Assembly (NCBI GenBank): GCA_041655765.1
Contig: JBBAEU010000007.1
Location: 1-64,000, forward strand
DNA length: 64,000 nucleotides
Direction of reading: 5' to 3'
From: Brumimicrobium sp041655765
Lineage (GTDB): Bacteria; Bacteroidota; Bacteroidia; Flavobacteriales_D; Crocinitomicaceae
Below are positions 34,816-45,085 of this stretch, one piece after another. A model generated the notes under the pieces. The model ran no database searches. It was not told the DNA's origin and saw nothing but the letters and a program-made list of their open reading frames with translations. Every line of letters starts with the position of its first letter. Within the stretch, counting starts at the first letter, position 1. Both the position numbers and the translations under genes were made by a program.

Positions 34816-36876
34816 TTATCTCACCTCAGCCCCAACTTCCATATCTTTCCCTGGCGAAATAAAACTTAATTTGCCTTCGTTGTCTTCTGCCATTAAAATC
34901 ATTCCGTTAGAAACGGTTCCTCTTAATTTTCGTGGAGGAAGGTTTATCAACACAGAAACCTTTGTACCGATTACTTCTTCAGGAGAAAATTGTTCAGCAA
35001 TTCCAGAAACGATGACTCTTTTATCAAGACCAGTATCCACAAGAAGTTCGAGCAATTTATCAGCTCCTTTAACCTTTTTAGCCTCTAAAATTTGACCTAC
35101 TCGGACATCGAGTTTTAAAAATTCTTCAAATTGGATATATTCTTTTTGTGGTGCGTGTGTTATTTCCATATTTTCTTTTTGTGCAGATTCTAAAATTGCT
35201 TTTTCGTTGGTTACAAATTCATCTTCTATCTTTTGGAAAAGAATTGTAGGTTGATTGGTTTTATCGCCAGCTTTTATGATATCTATTCTTCCAGCTTCAT
35301 TCCAGCGAAAAGAATCAATGTTTAAAAATCCCCTCAATTTAGATGCCGTTTGAGGCAAAAATAAATCTAATAAAATCGATAAATTGGCTGTGATTTGTAA
35401 TGCAATGTGTAAAATTGTTTCTACCCGTTTTGGATCTGTTTTTACCACTTTCCATGGTTCTGTTTCTGCCAAATATCTATTTCCAATTCTCGCCAATCCC
35501 ATCACTTCCGATTGTGAATCACGTATTTTATAGTGATACATTAAATCTTCAATCTTCGTTGGCAACGCTTGGATGACATCAATCACTTTTTGATCTTCAA
35601 CAGTTAATTCTCCCAAAGCAGGAACAATTCCATTGTAATATTTATTGTTCAATACCAAAGCACGATTTACGAAGTTCCCCAATACATCTGCTAATTCGTT
35701 ATTTACGCGCGATTGATAATCTGCCCATGTAAATTCACTGTCCTTATTTTCTGGTGCAATAGATGTTAACACATATTTTAATTCATCTATTTTATCTGGA
35801 TATCTTTCTATGTATTCATGAAGCCAAACTGCCCAATTTCTTGATGTTGAAAACTTTGCTCCTTCCAAATTTAAAAACTCAGATGCAGGAACGTTGTTTT
35901 CTAGGATAAATCCGCCGTGTTCTTTCAATAAAATCGGAAAAATTACCGCATGAAAAACGATGTTGTCTTTTCCTACAAAGTGAATTAACTTAGTATCTCC
36001 TGTCCAATAGTCTTCCCAGTCTTTACCAACAGATGCTGCCCAATCTTTTGTTGCAGAAATATATCCAATTGGAGCATCTAACCAAACGTAAAGCACTTTT
36101 CCTTTACCTTCTTCCAATGGAACAGGAATTCCCCAATCCAAATCTCTTGTCATAGCTCTGGAATGTAATCCACCATCAATCCAACTTAAACATTGCCCGA
36201 TAACTTGATTTCTCCATTCTTTCGGATTGTGGTGTTGAACACCGTCTAATGTCCCTTCCTTAATCCATTCCCTCAACCAATCTTCGTGTTTTCCCATTGG
36301 CAAATACCAGTGTGTTGTTTCCCTCATAACTGGCGCTTTTCCACTCAGTGTAGATATGGGATTGATTAAGTCTGTTGGATTCAAAGTGGAACCACACCTT
36401 TCACATTGATCGCCGTAAGCATCAATATAACCACATTTAGGACATTCTCCTTTGATATATCGGTCGGCTAAAAACTGTTTGTACTCTTCATCGTAATACT
36501 GCTGACTTGTTTCTTGTGTGAAAGAACCATTTTCATATAATTTCAGGAAAAAATCTTGTGCTGTTTTTGTATGTGTTTCTGATGTTGTTCTATGAAAAAT
36601 ATCAAATGAAATACCAAAGTCTTTAAAGGCATCTCTCAACATCACGTGATATTTATCCACGATTTCTTGTGGAGTAACTCCATCTTTTTTTGCACGAAGT
36701 GTAATAGCCGCTCCATATTCGTCACTCCCGCAGATAAAAGCTACGTCGTGACCTTTATGACGTAAAAAACGCACAAAAATATCAGCAGGCAGATAAACTC
36801 CAGCTATATGTCCCAAATGCAAAGGTCCATTCGCATAAGGCAAAGCACAAGTTACAGTATATCGTTGTTTTTTCAT
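34816..36876 (-). CDS. metG: Methionyl-tRNA synthetase with C-terminal tRNA-binding domain
   Basis: Protein of 686 residues. The HIGH-type motif is PLHLGHIAG near 18-26. The zinc-finger insertion CPKCGYIDAYGDQCERCG lies near 146-163, and the KMSKS-equivalent is KFSTSRNW near 343. The last 110 residues (from FLKLDVRVGQILEAKKVKG) form an EMAP/Arc1p-type tRNA-binding domain that also allows dimer formation. All parts are present. Monocistronic. Confidence 0.97.
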   Translation of the reverse strand: MKKQRYTVTCALPYANGPLHLGHIAGVYLPADIFVRFLRHKGHDVAFICGSDEYGAAITLRAKKDGVTPQEIVDKYHVMLRDAFKDFGISFDIFHRTTSETHTKTAQDFFLKLYENGSFTQETSQQYYDEEYKQFLADRYIKGECPKCGYIDAYGDQCERCGSTLNPTDLINPISTLSGKAPVMRETTHWYLPMGKHEDWLREWIKEGTLDGVQHHNPKEWRNQVIGQCLSWIDGGLHSRAMTRDLDWGIPVPLEEGKGKVLYVWLDAPIGYISATKDWAASVGKDWEDYWTGDTKLIHFVGKDNIVFHAVIFPILLKEHGGFILENNVPASEFLNLEGAKFSTSRNWAVWLHEYIERYPDKIDELKYVLTSIAPENKDSEFTWADYQSRVNNELADVLGNFVNRALVLNNKYYNGIVPALGELTVEDQKVIDVIQALPTKIEDLMYHYKIRDSQSEVMGLARIGNRYLAETEPWKVVKTDPKRVETILHIALQITANLSILLDLFLPQTASKLRGFLNIDSFRWNEAGRIDIIKAGDKTNQPTILFQKIEDEFVTNEKAILESAQKENMEITHAPQKEYIQFEEFLKLDVRVGQILEAKKVKGADKLLELLVDTGLDKRVIVSGIAEQFSPEEVIGTKVSVLINLPPRKLRGTVSNGMILMAEDNEGKLSFISPGKDMEVGAEVR

Positions 36877-36951
36877 TCAATTCTATTTAAAATGCAAAGA
36901 TAGAGCGATTTAATAAAAATCTACAATTTCATCGTCGTTTGTTGATTAAAA

Positions 36952-39753
36952 TTAATCTTCAATCAATTCCAATCTATATTCTTTCCCTTTTACCGTTGCA
37001 GGTATTCCTTCAATTAACCATTTTGGCGGATTTTCGCCCTTCAGATAGTAATCAAAAAATTGGCGCATACGAATGCTCAAGTCACGACGATTCTTATCTT
37101 TCATTAAGTTGTGTTCCTCATTATTATATTGTAGCAACCATACTTTTTTATCTAACCGCTTCATTGCAGTAAACAGTTCAATCCCTTGATACCAAGGCAC
37201 AGCGCCATCGTTATCATTATGCATAATTAAAAGTGGTGTTTCAATGTTTGGCACTCCAAATAAAGGCGAGTTTTCCATGTACAATTCTGGTACTTCCCAA
37301 ATTGTTCCTCCAATCCTACTTTGTGTATGCTCGTATTGGAATTGACGATTCAAACCACTTGCCCAACGAATTCCTCCGTATGCTGAAAACATATTGCTTA
37401 CAGGTGCACCCGCCATTGCAGCTTTGTATCGATTGGTTAATGTGATGAGCTGTGCTGTCTGATAACCACCCCACGATTGACCCTGTAATCCCATTCTTGT
37501 ACTGTCGATATTTGGGTACAATTCCAAAACCTTATCCGTTCCACTCATGATACTATTGTATGCATCTTTTCCAGGTTGTCCAGGCGTATATTTAATGTCT
37601 GGAATAAACACAACATATCCAGCTGACGCATACTCAGTTGGATAAACAATCGATGCTGTTGGTTTTGGAATATAATGAAAATGTTTTCTATCTGAATAGA
37701 GTTCATAAAAATAAACCATTAGTGGATAAGATTTAGTTTCATCAAAATCATCTGGTTTATAGAGTAACCCTCTTAATTCTTCCCCACTATACGACTGCCA
37801 TTCAATTTGCTCCACTGTCGGCCAAACATATTCTGATTGCTGTGGATTTGCATCAGAGATTTTTGATGGATTATTAAAGTTTTTATTTGTTAAATAAACA
37901 TTTGGGTAGTCTGTTGTATTCATTTGACGGAAGATCAATTTGTCGCCTTTTTTTGAAGTTTTAAAACCCGAAATTCGATGGTTAGATTCATACAACTTCT
38001 CTAGTTTGTTGTCATGGAAACGATAAACTGCCTCATCAAAAGAGTCTTGATTAATCCCTTTGACAAGAACATTATCTATATCTATATAAATGCTATCGCG
38101 ATTATCCAATCTGTGAATTCTAAACTCAGTATTTGATTTTTCGCCTTGTTTATCTGTTAAAGACACCAATTTTTTAGAAGCAAAATCGTATTTCCAAATA
38201 TCAAATTCAGAGTAAAGCAATAATTCATTTTTGTTTAAGAATCCAGGACTAGAAGTTGGCCCTGCTTCAAACGGCATTCCATTGATGTCTGTTTTCCAAT
38301 TTACAGAATCGCTGCACGTCATACAGATTTCTTCTTTTGTTTCTGAATGAATCGCGTAGAAGTGATTTTTGGGACTATCAAAAAAGACAAAATATCGTCC
38401 GTCAGGAGTCATGCCTCCGGCGTAGCCAACATTTTCTTTAAGAAGTTGGCGTTCACCCGTTGTTACATTGATTCGATAATAATCTTTTGGCCAGGGCATA
38501 CTCCAATTATAGGTTCTTTGGTATCTTTCTTTAGAGTTTCCAATAGCAAAGTCGCTGTTACCTTGGTTTAAAATAGAAATACTTAATGTATCATCTTCAA
38601 GTTGAGTGAGTGAATGGTTTTTTAAATCATAAACACTTAATAAACTTCTTTCATTATCTCTTTTTAATTCTTTTAATTGTTGTGGTTGCAGGCGATTATC
38701 GTTGTAGTGCCACAAATCAAGTTCAGCTTTTTCTGACGATAGAAGCGTATCTTTTTCTTTCTTTTGAGGCTTTTCATATAATCCAAAAAACAAACGATTT
38801 TCATCCAAGGAGAATCTTAAATTAGACTTTGGGCTTACAGTTAATCCATCGGGTAAACCAGGAAAGTCGTTATCTATAATTTTTTGAGGCTGCGGTGCAC
38901 TTCCCCACAAGTAAACATCAAATAAACGCGTTTCTTTAACTGTATCTGAAGTAGCTAAAAACGACAATACATTTCCTCTTTTACTAAACGAAATTGCTCC
39001 TATCTCATCAAAAATTGTTTCATACATCAGGTGTTCTTTCTCTTGCATTTTATAGAGATGAACCCTTTTTTTTACTGTCTTTCCCTCTTTATAATGCGAA
39101 AGGAAATACAATTTCGAGCCATCATAATTGAAGTCAAACTTAATAACTTGTGGGAAAACCTGGATTTCTTCTGTGTCAGTATTTAGGATAAACAACGTAT
39201 TCCCGTCAGAACCACATTGAATAGCTTTTTTTTTCGATTTTTTCTTTGAGCTTTTCTTACCAGATTCATCTTGAATAGAGTCCTTAAAAATCGTATAAGC
39301 GATAAAATTTCCATTTTTAGCAATTTTCACGTCTAATAAATTGGCGTGTTTTTCTATAATACCTTTTTCCATCCAAAATATCCCAAGAGAATCTTTAACC
39401 CATTTTTCTTTTTTGACTTTTTTCAGTTCAAGCGTTCTAAGCGTATCAAATCCTGGTTTTATAGAAAAAACAAACGTTTTCTCATTGTTGGTAAACGAAC
39501 CATTTTTAGCTCTTTCAAAGATGTGACAATCTCCTGTCCGACCATTATAAAGTTCTATTACCCCATCACCTTTGTGTGGGTTGATTTCATAACTTAAATA
39601 ATTACCAGATTTCGATAGTTGGGCATTGCTCAGCGTATTCCAAAAATCATATACAGAAGGATTTATCTCCTTTTTTTGACAAAAGACAAAATTGCCCTTG
39701 ATTATAATTATAAAAGTAGCGACAATTAAAAAAATATATCTTAAATTTTTCAT
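36952..39753 (-). CDS. Prolyl-oligopeptidase-family (S9) serine peptidase
   Basis: Protein of about 933 residues from the ATG at 39753 (MKNLRYIFLIVATFII). A GTG two codons earlier is less likely. An N-terminal hydrophobic segment ends near FVFC and may be a signal peptide or lipoprotein signal. A long beta-propeller-like region follows (to about 640), then an alpha/beta-hydrolase domain. Its nucleophile is in GLQGQSWGGYQTA, the Asp in NDNDGAVPWYQG and the His in NNEEHNLM. It probably degrades peptides in the periplasm or at the surface. An unusual lysine cluster (KKSSKKKSKKK) sits near residue 170. It is longer than typical DPP-like S9 enzymes. Confidence 0.9.
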   Translation of the reverse strand: MKNLRYIFLIVATFIIIIKGNFVFCQKKEINPSVYDFWNTLSNAQLSKSGNYLSYEINPHKGDGVIELYNGRTGDCHIFERAKNGSFTNNEKTFVFSIKPGFDTLRTLELKKVKKEKWVKDSLGIFWMEKGIIEKHANLLDVKIAKNGNFIAYTIFKDSIQDESGKKSSKKKSKKKAIQCGSDGNTLFILNTDTEEIQVFPQVIKFDFNYDGSKLYFLSHYKEGKTVKKRVHLYKMQEKEHLMYETIFDEIGAISFSKRGNVLSFLATSDTVKETRLFDVYLWGSAPQPQKIIDNDFPGLPDGLTVSPKSNLRFSLDENRLFFGLYEKPQKKEKDTLLSSEKAELDLWHYNDNRLQPQQLKELKRDNERSLLSVYDLKNHSLTQLEDDTLSISILNQGNSDFAIGNSKERYQRTYNWSMPWPKDYYRINVTTGERQLLKENVGYAGGMTPDGRYFVFFDSPKNHFYAIHSETKEEICMTCSDSVNWKTDINGMPFEAGPTSSPGFLNKNELLLYSEFDIWKYDFASKKLVSLTDKQGEKSNTEFRIHRLDNRDSIYIDIDNVLVKGINQDSFDEAVYRFHDNKLEKLYESNHRISGFKTSKKGDKLIFRQMNTTDYPNVYLTNKNFNNPSKISDANPQQSEYVWPTVEQIEWQSYSGEELRGLLYKPDDFDETKSYPLMVYFYELYSDRKHFHYIPKPTASIVYPTEYASAGYVVFIPDIKYTPGQPGKDAYNSIMSGTDKVLELYPNIDSTRMGLQGQSWGGYQTAQLITLTNRYKAAMAGAPVSNMFSAYGGIRWASGLNRQFQYEHTQSRIGGTIWEVPELYMENSPLFGVPNIETPLLIMHNDNDGAVPWYQGIELFTAMKRLDKKVWLLQYNNEEHNLMKDKNRRDLSIRMRQFFDYYLKGENPPKWLIEGIPATVKGKEYRLELIED

Positions 39754-39859
39754 AACCACAAATATAAATATAAACCTTTGTTAATTTACCGTTAAATTTG
39801 TAAAACCACCCTTTAACTAAAAAATGTCAATTAATCTTAATATAAATGACACAATAATA

Positions 39860-39889
39860 TTGTTTTATAATTATTTTTTTTTAAGTTTG
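39860..39889 (+). promoter_or_regulatory. Promoter of the T9SS cargo gene
   Basis: TTG at 39860-39862, 19 bases, then TAAGTTTG at 39882-39889, an exact fit to the Bacteroidota consensus. The start codon follows at 39918. Confidence 0.7.
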
Positions 39890-39917
39890 TTTCATATTAA
39901 TTTAAAAATTATTTATT

Positions 39918-41837
39918 ATGAAGAAAATTTATTTATTAGCTTCGGTATTACTTTCTACTTCTCTTGTCTTTGGACAAAGTGCGTTAAGAACTGTTAAAGA
40001 CTTAAACACAGTTAAAGGTAAAGTAATAAAACAAGCTATACCAACGCAAAAAGCAACACCGATTTGGGAAAATGACTTCTCAGTCGAAGCAGATTGGACA
40101 GCATCAACTTTAGGTCAAGGAGAATGGGAATTCATTCCAAGTTCAGGCGACTCCCCGTATAATGCTAACTTTACCGTTGCATCTCCAACAGTTGATAATG
40201 GGTTTTGGATGTTTGATGCATACCCATTTTTATCTGCCGCTGATCCAACTGGACCACAAACAACCTTTGATATGAACGCTTCGATTACAATTGCTAGCGA
40301 TATTGATTTATCAGCAGAAGAATATATTACAGTTCAATTTTATCAATTGTATTATGCATTCAACTACGATTCAACATTTATTGAGTTAAGTACTGATGGA
40401 GGCACAACATGGACGTCACGTTGGATTAACCAAGATGTTAGTGCTAATGAATTTGTTGGTGCACTCGGAGAGCCAAGTATTATCCGTGAGAACTTCCAGG
40501 TAAGTAATTCTGCTAATGTTAGAATTAGATTCCGTTACTCATCTATCAGTTCTGGTTCATCAAATCCAAACGCTTATGGAGCAGGATATTTCTGGCAAGT
40601 TGATGATGTTACAATCTATCCAACTCCAGATTATGATATAGCAAGATTAGGACGAGTGTATTACGGATCACTAGACGCTTTTGGTAACCATGTTGCTTAT
40701 CACATGATTCCAACAAATCAAGTGGCTCCAATTGATTTTGGTACTTGGGCTGAAAATAGAGGAGTGGAAAGTTTAACTAATGTTAAACTTGTAGCTACAG
40801 AAGCTAATTTCGGAACATATACTGGTGAGTCCACTCCTATAACAGTTCCTGCTGGTGAAGCTGATTCATTAGCAATTACTGGAGCTTCAAGATACACTCC
40901 AACAGAAGAAGGTACTCATAATATCGACATTACCTTAGAAATGGCTGAGACTGATGAAGTTCTTGGAAACGAGGTGTTCCTTCCTTATGAATTCAAAGTA
41001 GGCGGAAATATTTATGCAAGTGACAAAGCATTTGATGATGCAACTAGTGGAATTGTAAATGACGAAATTAGACACAATCACTATGGATGGGGACAAACTG
41101 GATATCAGCCTCCACAATTAGAGTTTGGTAATATATTCTCTATTTATTCGCCTGTTACTTTAAATGCAATCGATTTTCAAGTTGGAGATACAATTGCTGA
41201 TGGAGTTGAAGTTGTGGGAAGAATTTATGGTATTGAAAATAATGAAATCGTTCCTTTAAACCAAGTGTCTGGGTACACAGGTATTGCAACTTATGAAACT
41301 GATCCGCACATTTCAACAGGTGTAAATAATCCTGGTCAATACATATCTTTGACTTTTGCAGAGCCAATTGAATTGGGTGTTGGTGAGTATATCATTTCTG
41401 TATCTCCAGGTTCAAACGAACCAGGGTTCTCAGTTGCATTGGCTGGTACTGCAAACGGTGCTTCAGCCCCTTCATTCATGTATCTTCCAGGTTTAGATGG
41501 ATGGGGTGCGATTAGAGACATTGGCGTTATACGTATGAACTTTGATGCTACTTCTGGAATTGCAACAGAAACTGCTCAAGCGTTCAACTTAAATACATAT
41601 CCAAACCCTTTCAATAACGAAACTAACGTAGCGTTCACTTTAGAAGATGCAGCTGATGTTTCTTACACAGTTGTTGATTTAGCTGGACAAGTTGTTGTTA
41701 ATGGAAATGCTGGTAAATTATCAGCAGGAAACCACACAATTTCTGTAGATGGTTCATCTTTAAGTAACGGAGTTTATTTCTTAAACTTAAACGTAAACAA
41801 TGGCGTTGCAACACAAAAGATTGTTGTTCAAAAATAA
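39918..41837 (+). CDS. Secreted protein with T9SS type A sorting domain
   Basis: Protein of 639 residues. A signal peptide (MKKIYLLASVLLSTSLVFGQ) is followed by a MAM/choice-of-anchor-J-like sandwich (about 50-240, FYQLYYAFNYDSTFIELSTD, ending FWQVDDVTIY). Further beta domains run to about 550. The last 80 residues form the type A C-terminal sorting domain: NTYPNPFNNETNVAFTLED, then NGVYFLNLNVNN and the final basic TQKIVVQK. This domain sends proteins through the type IX secretion system to the cell surface. No catalytic motif is visible, so it is more likely an adhesin or structural surface protein. It is flanked by a consensus promoter and a strong terminator. Confidence 0.9.
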   Translation: MKKIYLLASVLLSTSLVFGQSALRTVKDLNTVKGKVIKQAIPTQKATPIWENDFSVEADWTASTLGQGEWEFIPSSGDSPYNANFTVASPTVDNGFWMFDAYPFLSAADPTGPQTTFDMNASITIASDIDLSAEEYITVQFYQLYYAFNYDSTFIELSTDGGTTWTSRWINQDVSANEFVGALGEPSIIRENFQVSNSANVRIRFRYSSISSGSSNPNAYGAGYFWQVDDVTIYPTPDYDIARLGRVYYGSLDAFGNHVAYHMIPTNQVAPIDFGTWAENRGVESLTNVKLVATEANFGTYTGESTPITVPAGEADSLAITGASRYTPTEEGTHNIDITLEMAETDEVLGNEVFLPYEFKVGGNIYASDKAFDDATSGIVNDEIRHNHYGWGQTGYQPPQLEFGNIFSIYSPVTLNAIDFQVGDTIADGVEVVGRIYGIENNEIVPLNQVSGYTGIATYETDPHISTGVNNPGQYISLTFAEPIELGVGEYIISVSPGSNEPGFSVALAGTANGASAPSFMYLPGLDGWGAIRDIGVIRMNFDATSGIATETAQAFNLNTYPNPFNNETNVAFTLEDAADVSYTVVDLAGQVVVNGNAGKLSAGNHTISVDGSSLSNGVYFLNLNVNNGVATQKIVVQK

Positions 41838-41860
41838 TTAAAAGTTAAACTTTTATAGAA

Positions 41861-41886
41861 AAGGGAATCTTTCGATTCCCTTTTTT
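41861..41886 (+). terminator. Terminator of the T9SS cargo gene
   Basis: AAGGGAATC (41861-41869) pairs perfectly with GATTCCCTT (41874-41882), loop TTTC, followed by T residues. It is 24 bases past the stop codon. Confidence 0.9.
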
Positions 41887-41939
41887 ATTGGTAAAAATTA
41901 AATGTATAATCACTCAATTAACAGCTCTTAACAAAATAT

Positions 41940-42050
41940 TTTTACTCTGAAGGAAACATTTCCGAAGATGAACCGTTATAATAGTGTTAGGTTTCATAAG
42001 TAGTAGTGTTAGAAAAGAGAGGAGACGCCCGTTTCCTCTCTTTTCATTTT
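41940..42050 (+). ncRNA. Possible small RNA ending in an orphan terminator
   Basis: The 365-base gap 41838-42202 has no ORF. After the T9SS-gene terminator there is a second independent hairpin: AAAAGAGAGGA (42013-42023) pairs perfectly with TCCTCTCTTTT (42034-42044), then T-rich sequence. With the previous transcript already terminated, this second terminator implies a short transcript or a backup stop. The preceding sequence contains GGAAACATTTCC and a repeated GTGTTAG. No consensus promoter was found for it, so the 5' end is a guess. Confidence 0.3.
42013..42050 (+). terminator. Second, orphan terminator before polA
   Basis: An 11-bp perfect stem (42013-42023 with 42034-42044), loop of 10 bases, then TTTTCATTTTTATT. 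See the possible small RNA entry. Confidence 0.75.
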
Positions 42051-42139
42051 TATTCAAACTACAATAAGGTGGTGTGCATCATAACATATCTTGCAGAATC
42101 AAAAACAACCTATCTTTCTTAAAACTAACAATAATTTCT

Positions 42140-42147
42140 TATATTTG
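42140..42147 (+). promoter_or_regulatory. -7 box for polA
   Basis: TATATTTG matches TAnnTTTG and lies 55 bases before the polA start. No TTG at the expected distance. Confidence 0.4.
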
Positions 42148-42202
42148 ACTTTACTGATTTTTTTAGAAACGGATAAAAGAAACTCTCCTAAAAAACAAGT
42201 AT

Positions 42203-45013
42203 ATGCTTACACCAGAAACAGATAAAAAACTTTTTTTGATAGATGCTTTTGCACTCATCTATCGTGCTTATTATGCATTTATCAAAACACCCCGAATCAA
42301 TTCAAAAGGAGAAAACACCTCGGCTGCATTTGGGTTTACATTAGCATTATTGGATGTTATAGAAAAAGAAAAACCAACACATATTGCCGTTGTCTTTGAT
42401 CCTCCAGGTGGCGCAACAAATCGAATAGAAATGGACGAATATTATAAAGCGAACCGTGAAGAGATGCCCGAAGATATTCGCAACATGATTGAACCCATTC
42501 GGAGAATTATCGAAGCTTTTAATATCCCAATACTTATGGAAATGGGTTGGGAAGCAGATGATGTGATTGGTACGATTGCAAAAATCGCTGAAAAAGAAGG
42601 GTTTACAACATATATGATGACACCCGACAAAGATTATGCGCAATTGGTAACCGACAATACTTTTATGTTTCGTCCTGGAAGAGGAAAAAAACCAGCAGAA
42701 ATATGGGGTATTGAAAAAGTAAAAGAAAAGTTTGAAGTTGAAAGCACAGACCAAGTGATTGATATTTTAGGAATGTGGGGCGATACTGCTGATAACATCC
42801 CCGGTATCCCAGGTGTTGGCGAAAAAACTGCTAAAAAATTCATAAAGGAATTTGGCTCAATGGAAGGGCTTTATGAAAATCTTGATAAGGTAAACGGTAA
42901 ACTCAAAGAAAAAATTGAAAGCAATAAAAAACAAGCCTTTTTATCTAAAGCTTTGGCAAAGATTGTTACTGACCTTAATGTAACTTTTGAACCAGAGAAA
43001 TTGGAGATTGTTCCACCAGATAATCAAAAACTACGTGAAATTCTAACGGAATTAGAATTTAGAAGCATTGCCAAAAAAATGCTTGGTGAAGAAATGGTTG
43101 TCACTTCAAGTGGTTCAGATAAAAATGGACAATTAAGTTTGTTTGGAACTTCACATCAAGAAAACAATGGAACACAAGAATTTATAACACATGATGAGTT
43201 AAACAATATAAAAACAGCAAATGCTACTTATCATTTTATTGATAACAAAGAAGAAAGACAAAAACTGATTCAATTAATTTTAAAACAGGAATCTGTTTGT
43301 TTCGATACAGAAACGGATGACCTTGAAGCAAGAAATGCTGATTTGGTTGGAATTTCCTTTTCTTTTAAGGCAAAAGAGGCATATTATGTGCCTTTCCCTG
43401 AAGATTTTAATGAAACCCAATCATTAATAGAAGAATTTAAAGCCTATTTTGAATCAGAAACAATTGAAAAAGTCGCCCATAACATTAAATATGACGAACA
43501 AGTTATCAATCGATATGGTATTAAACTTAGAGGTCCAAGATTTGACACGATGGTCGCTCATTATCTACTTTCACCAGATGGTAAACACAACATGGATTTT
43601 TTAGCGGAATATTATCTTCAATATCAAACCGTTCCGATTGAGAGCCTGATTGGGAAAAAAGGTAAGAATCAAAAGACGATGAGAGAATTGCCCCAAAAAG
43701 ACATTTATCAGTATGCTTGTGAAGATGCAGATATTACTTGGCAATTTAAAGAATTATTCGAACCAGAAATACAAAAAGACCATTTAAAAGATTTGTTCTA
43801 TAAAATAGAGATGCCTTTAACGGAAGTCTTAAAAGCAATGGAACAAGAAGGAATTCGACTTGATATCCAACGTTTAAAAGAGTTTTCTAAAGAACTGGAA
43901 ATAGATTTGGACACATTATCTAAGCAGATTATTAAACTGGCAGGGGAGGATTTTAATATTGATTCGCCAAAGCAATTGGGTGATATTTTATTTGAAAAGT
44001 TAGAAATCTCAAAAAAAGCTAAGAAAACCAAAACAGGTCAATATTCAACATCAGAAGAGACATTGATGAAACATATCAACGATCACGAAATTATTCCGTT
44101 GATTTTAGATTATCGTTCTCTAAAAAAGCTAAAAAGTACGTATGTTGATCCTTTGCCAGAATTGGTAGATAAAAAAGACGGAAGATTGCATACACATTAT
44201 ATGCAAACAGTTGCTTCAACAGGAAGATTAAGTTCCACAAATCCAAATCTTCAGAACATTCCGATTCGTACGCCAAAGGGGAGAGAAATCAGAAAGGCTT
44301 TTATTGCAAAGAGTAAAGATCATACCTTATTGGCTGCCGATTATTCACAAATAGAGCTTAGAATTATGGCTGCATTTAGTAAAGACCAGCACATGATTGA
44401 AGCTTTTCAAAATAAAATTGATATTCATGCTTCCACTGCTTCAAAAGTTTATAACGTTCCGTTAGATGAAGTAACACGTAACCAAAGAAGTAATGCAAAA
44501 GCTGTAAACTTCGGGATAATTTATGGGCAGTCTGCTTTTGGGTTAGCTCAAAACCTTGGAATAAGCAGAACAGAAGCTAAGTCAATCATCGATAACTATT
44601 TTGCTCAATATCCGACCATTAAAAAATACATGACAAAAGCGAAAGAAGAGGCAAAAGAGAAAGGCTATGTAGAAACAATTATGAAGCGAAGACGTTATCT
44701 TCCAGATATCAACTCTAAAAATGCAATTGTCAGAGGTTATGCAGAAAGAAATGCTATTAATGCTCCGATTCAGGGTAGTGCTGCCGACATAATCAAAATT
44801 GCAATGATTAATATTTACAGAAAGATGAAAGAGCAAAATCTTACCTCAAGGATGTTGCTACAAGTACATGACGAACTTGTGTTTGATGTTCTCAAATCTG
44901 AAAAGGAAATAATGGAGAAACTCGTAAAGGAAGAGATGGAAAATGCTATTAAGATTGCCGTTCCTTTAGTTGTAGATATGACATTTGCCGATAATTGGTT
45001 AGACGCTCATTAA
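42203..45013 (+). CDS. polA: DNA polymerase I
   Basis: Protein of 936 residues with all three domains. Residues 1 to about 300 are the 5'-3' exonuclease (LFLIDAFALIYRAYYAF, GWEADDVIGTIA, GVGEKTAKKFIKEFG). The middle (about 330-510) is a 3'-5' exonuclease that keeps its acidic residues (VCFDTETDDL, HNIKYDEQV, YACEDADITW), so proofreading should work. The C-terminal part is the family A polymerase: ADYSQIELRIMAAFS, RNQRSNAKAVNFGIIYG, and VHDELVFDV. It fills gaps and removes RNA primers. Monocistronic, convergent with the coiled-coil gene. Confidence 0.98.
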   Translation: MLTPETDKKLFLIDAFALIYRAYYAFIKTPRINSKGENTSAAFGFTLALLDVIEKEKPTHIAVVFDPPGGATNRIEMDEYYKANREEMPEDIRNMIEPIRRIIEAFNIPILMEMGWEADDVIGTIAKIAEKEGFTTYMMTPDKDYAQLVTDNTFMFRPGRGKKPAEIWGIEKVKEKFEVESTDQVIDILGMWGDTADNIPGIPGVGEKTAKKFIKEFGSMEGLYENLDKVNGKLKEKIESNKKQAFLSKALAKIVTDLNVTFEPEKLEIVPPDNQKLREILTELEFRSIAKKMLGEEMVVTSSGSDKNGQLSLFGTSHQENNGTQEFITHDELNNIKTANATYHFIDNKEERQKLIQLILKQESVCFDTETDDLEARNADLVGISFSFKAKEAYYVPFPEDFNETQSLIEEFKAYFESETIEKVAHNIKYDEQVINRYGIKLRGPRFDTMVAHYLLSPDGKHNMDFLAEYYLQYQTVPIESLIGKKGKNQKTMRELPQKDIYQYACEDADITWQFKELFEPEIQKDHLKDLFYKIEMPLTEVLKAMEQEGIRLDIQRLKEFSKELEIDLDTLSKQIIKLAGEDFNIDSPKQLGDILFEKLEISKKAKKTKTGQYSTSEETLMKHINDHEIIPLILDYRSLKKLKSTYVDPLPELVDKKDGRLHTHYMQTVASTGRLSSTNPNLQNIPIRTPKGREIRKAFIAKSKDHTLLAADYSQIELRIMAAFSKDQHMIEAFQNKIDIHASTASKVYNVPLDEVTRNQRSNAKAVNFGIIYGQSAFGLAQNLGISRTEAKSIIDNYFAQYPTIKKYMTKAKEEAKEKGYVETIMKRRRYLPDINSKNAIVRGYAERNAINAPIQGSAADIIKIAMINIYRKMKEQNLTSRMLLQVHDELVFDVLKSEKEIMEKLVKEEMENAIKIAVPLVVDMTFADNWLDAH

Positions 45014-45085
45014 TAATAACAAGCAAGAAACATCAAAAAAACGCACGAAGATAGTGTCCACTTCTTTTAATATCTTTTTAGCGAT

